Source: Sphingobacterium spiritivorum (lineage in GTDB: Bacteria > Bacteroidota > Bacteroidia > Sphingobacteriales > Sphingobacteriaceae). Taken from it: DNA of 64,000 nucleotides. Below are positions 55,451 to 63,677 of the stretch, one piece after another. Both the position numbers and the translations under genes were made by a program. The notes under the pieces are model-generated. The model made no database searches. It saw nothing but the letters and a program-made list of their open reading frames with translations, and was not told where the DNA came from. Position 1 is the stretch's first letter. The number at the start of each line of letters is the position of its first letter. The DNA lies in assembly GCF_016724845.1 (NCBI RefSeq), contig NZ_CP068082.1, positions 434,001 to 498,000 on the forward strand. The letters are read 5' to 3'.

Positions 55451-55667
55451 AAAAGAGGGAAAAGAGGAGTCTACTCTCCCCTTTTTTATCCCTCAATTTT
55501 TAAAGTCCTGAACTGCGTATCCACCCAAAGAATGCACATGATTGAAATCAACAGCATAAAAAAATGACTATTGACGTACTATAACATATCAGAACATTTT
55601 ATAAACAATACAAAAATCAGCATTAAAACCGACCTCCACCACAACCTGTAGTTATAATTTAAAAAAA
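55451..55667 (-). ncRNA. Small promoter-peptide-hairpin cassette, copy 2
   Basis: Upstream AT-rich element with T run (55636-55667), -33 TTG (55642-55644), 23-bp spacer, -7 box GATTTTTG (55611-55618), a leader block identical over 19 bp to copy 3 (55589-55607), a 23-codon ORF (55486-55557), then a 9-bp hairpin (55461-55469 with 55476-55484) with a T-rich - strand tail. Expected transcript about 157 nt. Confidence 0.6.
55486..55557 (-). CDS. Short hydrophobic peptide, cassette copy 2 (start codon partly lost)
   Basis: 23 residues, MLLISIMCILWV followed by DTQFRTLKIEG. By comparison with copy 3 the original ATG has become GTC at 55573-55575, and the frame before it (NSHFF) is still alike; a later ATG keeps the hydrophobic core and the QFRT-K tail. 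It may be a shortened functional peptide or a decaying copy. Confidence 0.35.
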   Translation of the reverse strand: MLLISIMCILWVDTQFRTLKIEG

Positions 55668-55750
55668 TATGTAAGATAAAATTTCGGATAAATCTTCTAT
55701 TTAAGCCAATTGCGAATTCACAAAAGTCTATGCATAGATACTTATATTTT

Positions 55751-55963
55751 TAGAAGCAGAAGGAGGAGTTATCTCTACTCCTTCTGCTTTGTCCTAAATT
55801 GATTCTGTGCGGTATGCACCGTGGAAGCACAGATTAAGGATAAAACCAACGCACCGAGATTATGACTATTCATGTTTGGCGATGGTCAGAACATTTTATA
55901 AACATAGCAAACATCGCTATTAAAATTCATCTCCGCCACAACCACAGGTTGTATTTTAAAAAA
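55751..55963 (-). ncRNA. Small promoter-peptide-hairpin cassette, copy 3
   Basis: Same parts as copy 2: upstream element (55933-55963, diverged), -33 TTG (55939-55941), 23-bp spacer, -7 box GATGTTTG (55908-55915), the conserved 19-bp leader (55886-55904), a 32-codon ORF, and a perfect 12-bp hairpin (55754-55765 with 55778-55789) that overlaps the ORF end. The hairpin lacks a T tail on the - strand. The leader can also pair ATGTTTG with CAAACAT across the peptide start. Confidence 0.6.
55775..55873 (-). CDS. 32-residue peptide with hydrophobic core and basic tail, cassette copy 3
   Basis: ORF from ATG 55873 to TAG 55775: MNSHNLGALVLSLICAST, then VHTAQNQFRTKQKE. A hydrophobic stretch is followed by a charged tail, the layout of type I toxin peptides or of a tiny secreted peptide with a signal sequence (possible cut near HTA-Q). 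The QFRT-K motif is shared with copy 2. Coding is supported by conservation of the frame between the copies while flanking bases differ. No named family known to me. Confidence 0.5.
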   Translation of the reverse strand: MNSHNLGALVLSLICASTVHTAQNQFRTKQKE

Positions 55964-56038
55964 GATGAATAGTAAATTCCGAGATGAAATCCCTTACACT
56001 TAAACATAAAAAATTACAGACAGATGGTATTACAGATA

Positions 56039-56983
56039 CTAATACCGTATTACAGTGACATATCCTTTATTGATATGGATTTTTCCGTTTGGCAACTCCA
56101 CCTCCAGGATATAGAAGTACGTACCTTGGTTAAGACCGATAGCACTCCAGTCATTTTGGTATTGATGCGATCGGTACACCTCATTACCCATTCTGTTGAA
56201 AACAGTCAGTTTATTTCTGGCACTGGTATCCAGTCCTTTAATAACAAAGGAATCATTCTTGCCATCTCCGTTAGGAGTGATAATATTAGGAATATTCAGG
56301 AATACAATATTTACCGTTGAGCTCGCTTCATTATCCCCCGTAAGTGCATCTTTCTCCCTTGAAGTAACTTTACTCATAGTAATGGCATTTCCTTCCGAAA
56401 TAGCCTCTACATTTATCCATAGCGAAGCAGAACCCCCGGCTTCCATTTCACTGATCTTCCAGATCAGTTGTCTGCTGCTTGCCTGATAAAATAATTCTCC
56501 CGGATAAGTTCCCGTTGGACCTACATACTCGATTTCACGAGGGATATTGAATGTGATAACCAACTCATGTGCCGGATCGTTACCATTGTTGAGCACCATA
56601 AGCTGATAATTGTACTTACGACCAACCTGTACTGTATTTGCGTCCGGAAGATTTCGTATCTCCAGATTGACCTCTACGTCTTCTCCAAACGGATCAACTA
56701 TAATTTCCACCGGGTCAGAAAGATCCGAATTACAGCCTTCACCCAACGCAATAACGGTATAAATGCCAGCTTCTGTCACCGTAATCCGCTGATCATGAAA
56801 TCCGTTTAGCGGTTCATTATTCTTAAACCAGATATACGACAAAGCGTGCTCGGCATCAGCCCGTAAAGTGACTTTTTTTCCTTTGACAATATGCAAAGTC
56901 TGTCCCTGTTGCGCCGTTGCTTCTGATAAGAGAAGCAACAGTGCAACCAGAAAAGATAAAATATATCGGGACAGACGTAGCAT
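56039..56983 (-). CDS. Secreted protein with gliding-motility-associated C-terminal domain (T9SS type B-like)
   Basis: 314 residues. Signal peptide (about 1-24, SEATAQQ), Ig-like domain (about 28-95), DUF11-like domain (about 105-215, NTVQVGRKYNYQLMVLNNGN), then the CHU_C/gliding-motility-associated C-terminal domain (about 225-314; NIPNIITPNGDGKNDSFVIK, FNRMGNEVYRSHQYQNDWSA, LNQGTYFYILEVELPNGK, GYVTVIRY). That last domain is a type IX secretion sorting signal, so the protein should reach the cell surface. It lies 20 bp after the Ig-like protein gene and is the last of a three-gene run. Confidence 0.88.
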   Translation of the reverse strand: MLRLSRYILSFLVALLLLLSEATAQQGQTLHIVKGKKVTLRADAEHALSYIWFKNNEPLNGFHDQRITVTEAGIYTVIALGEGCNSDLSDPVEIIVDPFGEDVEVNLEIRNLPDANTVQVGRKYNYQLMVLNNGNDPAHELVITFNIPREIEYVGPTGTYPGELFYQASSRQLIWKISEMEAGGSASLWINVEAISEGNAITMSKVTSREKDALTGDNEASSTVNIVFLNIPNIITPNGDGKNDSFVIKGLDTSARNKLTVFNRMGNEVYRSHQYQNDWSAIGLNQGTYFYILEVELPNGKIHINKGYVTVIRY

Positions 56984-57003
56984 CTTGTATTATTCTATAT
57001 CGG

Positions 57004-58080
57004 TTAGTCTGTGACTGCCTCGATAGTAATATGTGGTTTACCTGGCGTAGGCGTAACCGTAATAATCAGATCACTGGCTCCGTTTACTGCAAAATCTCTG
57101 TAGATCACATACGGTCTGTTACGGTTAGCCGGGTCATCAGCCGACAGCCCGTTACTTCTGTCTTTAATGGCATACTCAGCCTCCACGAGGATTTTGTACT
57201 TACCAAAAGCAGCTATCTGCGGAAAAATAGAATTAGCCGTCCCTGTCAGTGCAGTTACACCAGTCAAAGTACTTGGATCAAATTTAGCATCATCAATGCT
57301 TGCACCTGCCAAAGGTGCATTTGCGGCATCTACCTTGACAGCGTACCAGCGGTAGTTAATTGTAAAATCACCGACTGCCGGAGTAAGTCCGCTGGTTACA
57401 AAGGAAGGTGTAGCTGTAACCTGTACTTTAGCCTGTGTATTGGAACCTGAACTTTCAGACTCACAAAAAGCAAAATCTGTAGCACCACCCGCTAATACCC
57501 CAGCAGAAGCAATATTTAAGCGAGGCAATACATACACCACGAATACTTCTTCCTGAGGAGTACAAAGTGCACCTACCGGAGCGTTATCCGGATTGACAAC
57601 ACCCTGTACTTTAAAGTAATGGTATCCTTCAGTCAGGTTGGTCAATGGCAATTTGTTATTCGCAGTAGTAGCATCCTGCACTACAGAATATCCACCGGCA
57701 ACTAAATTTGTATTAAACGCTGCTCCAGAAGCAGCCGCTGTACCTGAAGTACCCATATAGTACCAGGTATAATTAGTGAATCTTAACGCTGTACGTGGTG
57801 TTGGCAGCACACTCACATCTTCATTAAGTGCTGCTACCAGTGTCAGAGAAGGACCATTAGTTGCGGGATTATAAAACAGTATAGAGTTGACTGTTTCGTA
57901 TGCCGAAGTACCATTCGTCAGTACGGGAGTAATAGCAGTGACACGCCCGGCATCTGTAACAGAAGTTGAAGGTCCTACATTCAAAGGCGGATTACTGATA
58001 CTTTGCCCCCATACCGCTGTTCCTGAACATAAAAGCAAAGCGATCACGCCGGCTCTTATTTTTTGAATTTTTCTTTTCAT
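57004..58080 (-). CDS. Secreted Ig/PKD-like protein with GKPHITI tail
   Basis: 358 residues; signal peptide (about 1-25, GTAVWGQS). Two or three strand-rich Ig-like units follow (NYTWYYMGTSGTAAASGAAF, NYRWYAVKVDAANAPLAG), with a Cys pair CTPQEE...CESESS. The last residues read PGKPHITIEAVTD, closely like the end of the next gene upstream (PAQGKPHLTIQNIIN). No T9SS domain. Probably exported with, or bound to, the CHU_C protein encoded 20 bp downstream. No family name beyond Ig-like. Confidence 0.72.
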   Translation of the reverse strand: MKRKIQKIRAGVIALLLCSGTAVWGQSISNPPLNVGPSTSVTDAGRVTAITPVLTNGTSAYETVNSILFYNPATNGPSLTLVAALNEDVSVLPTPRTALRFTNYTWYYMGTSGTAAASGAAFNTNLVAGGYSVVQDATTANNKLPLTNLTEGYHYFKVQGVVNPDNAPVGALCTPQEEVFVVYVLPRLNIASAGVLAGGATDFAFCESESSGSNTQAKVQVTATPSFVTSGLTPAVGDFTINYRWYAVKVDAANAPLAGASIDDAKFDPSTLTGVTALTGTANSIFPQIAAFGKYKILVEAEYAIKDRSNGLSADDPANRNRPYVIYRDFAVNGASDLIITVTPTPGKPHITIEAVTD

Positions 58081-58128
58081 ATTGATTACTTAATTGATGT
58101 TAATATTTTGTTGATTTTCCATAGTTAT

Positions 58129-61100
58129 TTAATTGATAATATTTTGAATTGTTAAATGCGGTTTTCCCTGAGCGGGGTATATATTGATGCTGAATGACTG
58201 CAATGATCCTTCGCAACCATTCACAGAATTGTAAATGGAGACCTTACCTGTATAGACACCATATGAAGCATTTCCCGGAACACTGACAGTAATAGAATTG
58301 CCGGTAAGATCTGTCCAGTTTATTACGTTTTGAAAAGATACAGGTGTGCCCGGATCCCAGGTAATTTTATATTGATTACCCCCATTGGCGACTACAAAAG
58401 GCAAAGATGCGTTGACATCCCCTTCACATATTCTCGGAGAAGGAGACAAGGTGATAGAAGGCAAAGGATTGATCGTCAATGTCACGGCTGTACGGGTCGA
58501 ACTCGTACAACCTGTTGTTGCGTTAAAGGCTTCGACGTAATAAGTAGTGGTAACAGTAGGATTGGAAATAATATAATTTGTTCCTGTATTCAATACCGTA
58601 CCCCCATTAGCTGAAGAATACCAGCGATAGGTAATTCCGGCCACAGGAGAACTCACCGATAACAGAACGGATGTCCCCGAACAGGTGGCCGTATTTGGAA
58701 CTGTAGGCGCTACAGGCAACGGATTGACGGTCAGCATCACTGCAGTACGTGAAGTACTCACACAACCCGCATTTGATGCCTCTACATAATATGTGACCGT
58801 AGACGTAGGATTAGTAATGGTGTAATCCGTTCCCGTGAAAAATGAAGACCCTCCTGTAGAGCTTGTATACCAGCGATACGTTGCTCCGGCTACCGGAGAC
58901 GACACAGACAAAGTAGTTGTAGTTCCCAGACAAGTAGCTTTGCCCGGCACTGTAGGAGCTGCAGGAAGCGGATTTACCGTCAGAGCAACAGCTGTACGGG
59001 TAGCACTGATACAGCCTGAAGCACTTACAGCTTCTACATAATAAGTCGTGGTCGTGGTTGGATTGGAAATTGCATAGGTCGCACCCGTATTCACAGAAGT
59101 ACCTCCTGTTGATACTGTATACCAGTTATATGTCATTCCACCCACTGGAGAACTGATTGTCAAAGTAGCTGATGTGCCTGCACAAGTCGTTAGATTAGGA
59201 ATAGTAGGAGCTGCAGGTAATGGATTAACCGTCAGAGTAACAGCTGTACGGGTAGCACTGATACAGCCTGAAGCACTTACAGCTTCTACATAATAAGTCG
59301 TGGTCGTGGTTGGATTGGCAATCGCATAGGTCGCACCCGTATTCACAGAAGTACCTCCTGTTGACACTGTATACCAGTTATATGTCATTCCACCCACTGG
59401 TGAACTGATTGTCAAAGTAGCTGATGTGCCTGCACAAGTCGTTAGATTAGGAATGGTTGGAGCTGCAGGAAGAGGATTTACCGTCAGAGTAACATCTGTA
59501 CGGGTAGCACTGATACAGCCTGAAGCACTTACAGCTTCTACATAATAAGTCGTGGTCGTGGTTGGATTGGCAATCGCATAGGTCGCACCCGTATTCACAG
59601 AAGTACCTCCTGTTGATACTGTATACCAGTTATATGTCATTCCACCCACTGGTGAACTGATTGTCAAAGTAGCTGATGTGCCTGCACAAGTCGTTAGATT
59701 AGGAATAGTAGGAGCTGCAGGTAATGGATTAACCGTCAGAGTCACGGCTGTACGGCTCGCACTGATACAACCCGTAGTCGCATTATACCCCTCTACATAA
59801 TACGTAATTGTTGTTGTCGGATTGGAAATTGTATAGCTATTCGCTGTGGTCAAAGCCGTTCCTCCGGAAGCAACTGTATACCAACGATAGCTAATACCCG
59901 ATTCAGGCGAACTAATGGAAAGTGTGGCTGAAGTACCCGCACATGTTGTCATATTAGGAATGGTCGGAACTGCAGGTAGTGGATTTACCGTCAGAGTCAC
60001 GGCTGTACGGCTCGCACTGATACAGCCCGTAGTCGCATTAAATCCCTCCACATAATAGGTGGTGGTAGTCGAGGGATTCGCAATTGTATAGCTATTTGAT
60101 GTGGTCAAAGCCGTTCCTCCGGAAGCAGCCGTATACCACCGATAGCTAATACCTGCAACTGGAGAACTAACGGAAAGTGTGGCTGAAGTACCCGCACATG
60201 TTATCGTATTAGGAATGGTCGGAGCTGCAGGAAGCGGATTCACCGTCAGAGTCACGGCTGTACGGCTCGCACTGATACAGCCCGTAGTCGCATTAAATCC
60301 CTCCACATAATAGGTGGTGGTAGTCGAGGGATTCGCAATTGTATAGCTATTTGATGTGGTCAAAGCCGTTCCTCCGGAAGCAGCCGTATACCACCGATAG
60401 CTAATACCTGCAACTGGAGAACTAACGGAAAGTGTGGCTGAAGTACCCGCACATGTTGTCATATTAGGAATGGTCGGAACTGCAGGTAGTGGATTTACCG
60501 TCAGAGTCACGGCTGTACGGCTCGCACTGATACAGCCCGTAGTCGCATTAAATCCCTCGACATAATAGGTAGTTGTTGTCGTTGGATTGGAAATGGTATA
60601 GTTATTCGCTGTGGTCAAAGCCGTTCCTCCGGAAGCAACGGTATACCAACGATAGCTAATACCTGCAACTGGAGAACTAACGGAAAGTGTGGCTGAAGTA
60701 CCCGCACATGTTATCGTATTAGGAATGGTCGGAGCTGCAGGAAGCGGATTCACCGTCAGAGTCACGGCTGTACGGCTCGCACTGATACAACCCGTAGCCG
60801 CATTATATCCCTCGACATAATAGGTAGTTGTTGTCGTTGGATTGGAAATGGTATAGTTATTCGCTGTGGTCAAAGCCGTTCCTCCGGAAGCAACGGTATA
60901 CCAACGATAGCTAATACCCGATTCAGGCGAACTAACGGAAAGTGTGGTTGAAATACCCGCACATGTTGTCACATTTTCAGCTGTCGGAGCTGCAGGCAGT
61001 GGATTTACCGTCAGAGTCACGGCTGTACGGCTCGCACTGATACAACCCGTAGTCGCATTAAATCCCTCCACATAATAGGTGGTGGTAGTCGAGGGATTCG

Positions 61101-62085
61101 CAATAGTATAGCTATTTGCTGTCGTCAAAGCCGTTCCTCCGGAAGCAGCTGTATACCAACGATAGCTAATACCCGCAACTGGAGAACTAACCGTAAGTGT
61201 GGCAGACGTACCGGCACAGGTCGTCACATTTGCAACTGTCGGAGCATCCGGTAATGTATTTCGAACAATTGTAATAGGAGTTCTTGCTGATGGATAAGTA
61301 TTTGTCTCTCTCGCTTCCAGATAATATGTTCCTGTAGCCAAAGTCCCCGGAATAGCTAAGGTATTCGTAGTTGTCGACACTCCGGAAACTTCAGTACCAT
61401 CTACAGCTGCAGTATAAAGTTTATAGGTATATCCGGATTGAAAATTACTAATCGTAAATGAACCAGCGACATTCCCACACAAATTTAATGTAGCAGAAGT
61501 AACCGCTGGAGGAATGATATAATATGCATAATAGAGACTGGCTGATAAGCCTAGAGATACGGCAGACCCAACCTTCACCCGTATTCCATCATTAGCCTGA
61601 GCAGATCCGACTACAGGTAAGATAACTGTTAATTCTTGCTGTCCTACTCCCCCTATTCCTAAAAGATCCAGTAAATATCCCGCAGAATATTCTGTACCAA
61701 CCGCAGTACTTACGTTACCATTCGTTCTTTGCAGACTGATGGAATTAATCAGACTCAATAAAGAAGCATTCATTTTAAGTTTGACCATGACCGGGGTAAC
61801 ATAGCTTGGCAAAGCATTAGCACCTGTAAATCTTACATTCTGCATAGTAGCCGATAATACCAGCGGAGCTACAATTGTCGAGGGATTATTTGCTGCTATC
61901 TGAGTTGGACTAACTGCATTTCCACCATTATTCACACTTCCACATACAACAAGCACACATCCGAGATCTACATCGGAGCTGGAGTTGAAACTATTTGCAT
62001 ATACCCGCTGTGCATACGCTGTCTCTGCCATCCCATAGAATAGCAATGCAAGCATACAGATCAGATAACACCATTTCAACTTCAT
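58129..62085 (-). CDS. Giant secreted protein with 11 Ig-like repeats
   Basis: 1318 residues. Signal peptide (about 1-26), a unique N-terminal domain (about 27-190), a first Ig-like unit (about 193-277), then 11 tandem repeats of 83-85 residues (278-1207) with core TCAGTSATL, a YRWYT or YNWYT strand and YYVE, each ending TAVTLTVNP or close to it. A last domain (1208-1318) ends in GKPHLTIQNIIN. Each repeat has two Cys (TCAG and GCIS) that may form a disulfide. The build is that of a surface adhesin or stalk. It is first of a three-gene run; a TACGTTTG box lies 30 bp before its start. Confidence 0.85.
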   Translation of the reverse strand: MKLKWCYLICMLALLFYGMAETAYAQRVYANSFNSSSDVDLGCVLVVCGSVNNGGNAVSPTQIAANNPSTIVAPLVLSATMQNVRFTGANALPSYVTPVMVKLKMNASLLSLINSISLQRTNGNVSTAVGTEYSAGYLLDLLGIGGVGQQELTVILPVVGSAQANDGIRVKVGSAVSLGLSASLYYAYYIIPPAVTSATLNLCGNVAGSFTISNFQSGYTYKLYTAAVDGTEVSGVSTTTNTLAIPGTLATGTYYLEARETNTYPSARTPITIVRNTLPDAPTVANVTTCAGTSATLTVSSPVAGISYRWYTAASGGTALTTANSYTIANPSTTTTYYVEGFNATTGCISASRTAVTLTVNPLPAAPTAENVTTCAGISTTLSVSSPESGISYRWYTVASGGTALTTANNYTISNPTTTTTYYVEGYNAATGCISASRTAVTLTVNPLPAAPTIPNTITCAGTSATLSVSSPVAGISYRWYTVASGGTALTTANNYTISNPTTTTTYYVEGFNATTGCISASRTAVTLTVNPLPAVPTIPNMTTCAGTSATLSVSSPVAGISYRWYTAASGGTALTTSNSYTIANPSTTTTYYVEGFNATTGCISASRTAVTLTVNPLPAAPTIPNTITCAGTSATLSVSSPVAGISYRWYTAASGGTALTTSNSYTIANPSTTTTYYVEGFNATTGCISASRTAVTLTVNPLPAVPTIPNMTTCAGTSATLSISSPESGISYRWYTVASGGTALTTANSYTISNPTTTITYYVEGYNATTGCISASRTAVTLTVNPLPAAPTIPNLTTCAGTSATLTISSPVGGMTYNWYTVSTGGTSVNTGATYAIANPTTTTTYYVEAVSASGCISATRTDVTLTVNPLPAAPTIPNLTTCAGTSATLTISSPVGGMTYNWYTVSTGGTSVNTGATYAIANPTTTTTYYVEAVSASGCISATRTAVTLTVNPLPAAPTIPNLTTCAGTSATLTISSPVGGMTYNWYTVSTGGTSVNTGATYAISNPTTTTTYYVEAVSASGCISATRTAVALTVNPLPAAPTVPGKATCLGTTTTLSVSSPVAGATYRWYTSSTGGSSFFTGTDYTITNPTSTVTYYVEASNAGCVSTSRTAVMLTVNPLPVAPTVPNTATCSGTSVLLSVSSPVAGITYRWYSSANGGTVLNTGTNYIISNPTVTTTYYVEAFNATTGCTSSTRTAVTLTINPLPSITLSPSPRICEGDVNASLPFVVANGGNQYKITWDPGTPVSFQNVINWTDLTGNSITVSVPGNASYGVYTGKVSIYNSVNGCEGSLQSFSINIYPAQGKPHLTIQNIIN
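58465..61254 (-). repeat. 11 tandem Ig-like coding repeats
   Basis: Period 249-255 bp. Repeats 1-6 (59725-61254, 255 bp each) form one subtype with ASGGTALTT; repeats 7-9 (58969-59724, 252 bp each) form another with STGGTSVNTGATY and are nearly identical in DNA; repeats 10 and 11 are more diverged. Confidence 0.9.
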
Positions 62086-62114
62086 AGGTAATGACGATGT
62101 GTTTTACTAAAGCG

Positions 62115-62122
62115 CAAACGTA
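62115..62122 (-). promoter_or_regulatory. -7 promoter box of the Ig-repeat operon
   Basis: TACGTTTG on the - strand, a full match to TAnnTTTG, 30 bp before the start codon. I see no clear TTTG at the -33 distance. Confidence 0.5.
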
Positions 62123-62123
62123 T

Positions 62124-62192
62124 TTAGGTTAGGATGTATAATGTTTTTCATAGAAGTAGGCCGGAATACTAGAAAAAGACACCTAACCCTAA
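62124..62192. promoter_or_regulatory. Inverted repeat upstream of the Ig-repeat operon
   Basis: TTAGGTTAGGATGT (62124-62137) and ACACCTAACCCTAA (62179-62192) are inverted copies, allowing a one-base shift in each arm, 41 bp apart, spanning the expected -33 region. It could be an operator. The rest of 62193-62480 is AT-rich and shows nothing I can name. Confidence 0.35.
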
Positions 62193-62496
62193 AGCCTTTT
62201 GCATATATTCCACTACAAATGTAAAATATAAACTTTGATTTAAATAAACAAAGAATATATATTTTAACAACTAATTAAGCTATATGATTTTAATTATGTT
62301 AAAAATATTATTATATCCAATTAGGTTATTAATAAGTGTATTTTTGACACAACAGTAGTGTGATTAGAGAATATAAATAAGAAACTTCATTTCCTAATCG
62401 GACAATAAGATTAATTGAATATGTAACAAAAGGAAAGGAAGAATTCGCTCCGATAGAAACAAAAACTAAAAATGCAGGCAAACTTTGCTGGCGTAT

Positions 62497-62697
62497 ATGC
62501 AGCACGACCAACAGCAGTCTATAAAAGTAAATAAAAAAAACAGGTCTCTGCAGGAAGAGCTGAATTTTAAAAAACGGCTTCAGGGCATATCTCCGGAAAA
62601 GATTAAAGTCAGCACAGAAAACAGTTGGCAGATGCAGGCAGACCGGATAACCAGATTATCCTCGCCGCTTCTATCCCATTCAACAACAGCAAACTAA
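62497..62697 (+). CDS. Small hydrophilic protein of unknown function
   Basis: 66 residues from ATG 62497 (MQHDQQQSIKVNKKNRSLQE). Rich in Lys, Gln and Ser, with a probable helix SLQEELNFKKRLQGISPEKI; no signal peptide, no membrane helix, no known motif. It is alone on the + strand between the Ig-repeat operon and the convergent hemoglobin gene. Base use looks coding, but there is no ribosome site I would trust and the start is uncertain. Confidence 0.4.
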   Translation: MQHDQQQSIKVNKKNRSLQEELNFKKRLQGISPEKIKVSTENSWQMQADRITRLSSPLLSHSTTAN

Positions 62698-62749
62698 AGA
62701 CGGTCTGATTATGTTCAGCATATTATTTTTGAGGAACAGCTGTTTTGTC

Positions 62750-63142
62750 TCAGCTTAAAGGTCTGGCATTCGTATTTCGATAATACATAATTTTAGAAAG
62801 GAACATCGTTGCCATTTTTTCTCCTCTCAAGATAGCTTCTTCCGCTTTCTCTCCTTCAAAAAATTCGCGCACCGTATTTGTCCAAAGGTTTAGCCAGGCA
62901 TCAAAATGATCCGCTTCAACAGGCAAAGTTGCATGAGGAGGAAACGGACTGCCGAAATAGCTATGCTGATCCAGTAAAAGCGTCTGCCAGAAACCATACA
63001 TTTTTTCCAGATGAGCTTCCCAGCGACCATCCAGAATCGCATTAAAAATAGGTCCTATAAGTGTATCCTTTTGTACGCGACCGTAAAATGTATTGACCAA
63101 CAATTTAACATCTTCCAGTGTTCTGATATCCTGTTTTGCCAT
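62750..63142 (-). CDS. Group III truncated hemoglobin
   Basis: 130 residues, usual length for the family. Helix B carries the FYGRV motif with Tyr at about residue 20 (B10), the E-helix region holds KMYGFWQTLL with Trp at about 52, and H79 in ADHFDAWLNLW should be the proximal heme ligand. Group III hemoglobins of bacteria are linked to nitric-oxide or nitrite handling. It is divergent from a cupin and an Rrf2 regulator across a 128-bp region with a dyad over both promoters. Confidence 0.93.
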   Translation of the reverse strand: MAKQDIRTLEDVKLLVNTFYGRVQKDTLIGPIFNAILDGRWEAHLEKMYGFWQTLLLDQHSYFGSPFPPHATLPVEADHFDAWLNLWTNTVREFFEGEKAEEAILRGEKMATMFLSKIMYYRNTNARPLS

Positions 63143-63194
63143 ACTCTCATTCTTAATTTAACAACATAAAATACGAAATCTCTTTTGACAGAAC

Positions 63195-63247
63195 AAAGAT
63201 AAAAATAATAAAAGACTTTTTTATCCTTTATTATTTTATGTATCTTT
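63195..63247. promoter_or_regulatory. Divergent promoter dyad between hemoglobin and cupin/Rrf2
   Basis: An 18-bp inverted repeat (left arm 63195-63212, right arm 63227-63247 with a 3-base ATG insertion), 14-bp centre. The outer ends of the arms are the -7 boxes: TATCTTTG on the - strand (63194-63201) and TATCTTTA on the + strand (63241-63248). A regulator binding here would cover both promoters; Rrf2/NsrR-type proteins bind AT-rich dyads of this kind. Confidence 0.5.
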
Positions 63248-63270
63248 AAAAACGAAAAAAAGAACAGGTT

Positions 63271-63654
63271 ATGGCTATTCAAACCGATCAATCAACCGTA
63301 TATCATAATGCTATACGATCTATTTATGAACATCTGCAATATGGTGCTGAAAAACCGGATATCAAGGTTATTCTGGAAACTTCAGCCACTAAGGAAATAC
63401 GCATTTGCATGAAGAACAACCAACTGATGAAAACGCATAAAAGTCCGTTCCCTATAGTTATTCATGTCGTACAAGGTGCAGTAAGATTGGGTATAGCCAC
63501 TGAAATCTATGACATGAAAAGCGGCGATATGATCGGAATGGAGGGTAATATTCCACATGATCTCACAGCAACTGAAGATACAATCATCAGACTTTCCATT
63601 AGTCATTCGGATACAGCAAAACGTGTTCAGGAAGTAGTAAACACAGGTGAATAA
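63271..63654 (+). CDS. Small cupin-fold protein
   Basis: 127 residues. The cupin core lies at about residues 40-112, with KTHKSPFPIVIHVVQGAVRL in the first half and MKSGDMIGMEGNIPHDLTAT (His at about 94) in the second. Ligand residues are fewer than in metal-rich cupins. It starts 23 bp before the next gene's ATG from its stop, so it is in one unit with the Rrf2 regulator, and is divergent from the hemoglobin. It may sense or buffer a small redox molecule; the role is not known. Confidence 0.8.
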   Translation: MAIQTDQSTVYHNAIRSIYEHLQYGAEKPDIKVILETSATKEIRICMKNNQLMKTHKSPFPIVIHVVQGAVRLGIATEIYDMKSGDMIGMEGNIPHDLTATEDTIIRLSISHSDTAKRVQEVVNTGE

Positions 63655-63677
63655 CAGAATAGTAAGTGTTTTATAAA

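Noticed and set aside
54818-55963. Possible peptide tail TTGCGG or TTCGCGG encoded in the conserved block of all three cassettes
   Set aside because: An in-frame TAA lies directly before the tail in each copy, and the block fits promoter parts with fixed spacing better.
58465-61254. Tandem repeats that could be mistaken for a CRISPR or satellite array
   Set aside because: The period is about 252-255 bp, in frame, and encodes Ig-like units within one long CDS.
62124-62192. TTAGGG-like repeats as telomere or linear-replicon end
   Set aside because: Only two short arms in opposite direction, within normal chromosomal sequence.
62735-62744. Palindrome AACAGCTGTT as terminator between the small ORF and the hemoglobin gene
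   Set aside because: It has no loop and no proper T run; the same core appears in real terminators at 4858 and 33569 with longer stems.
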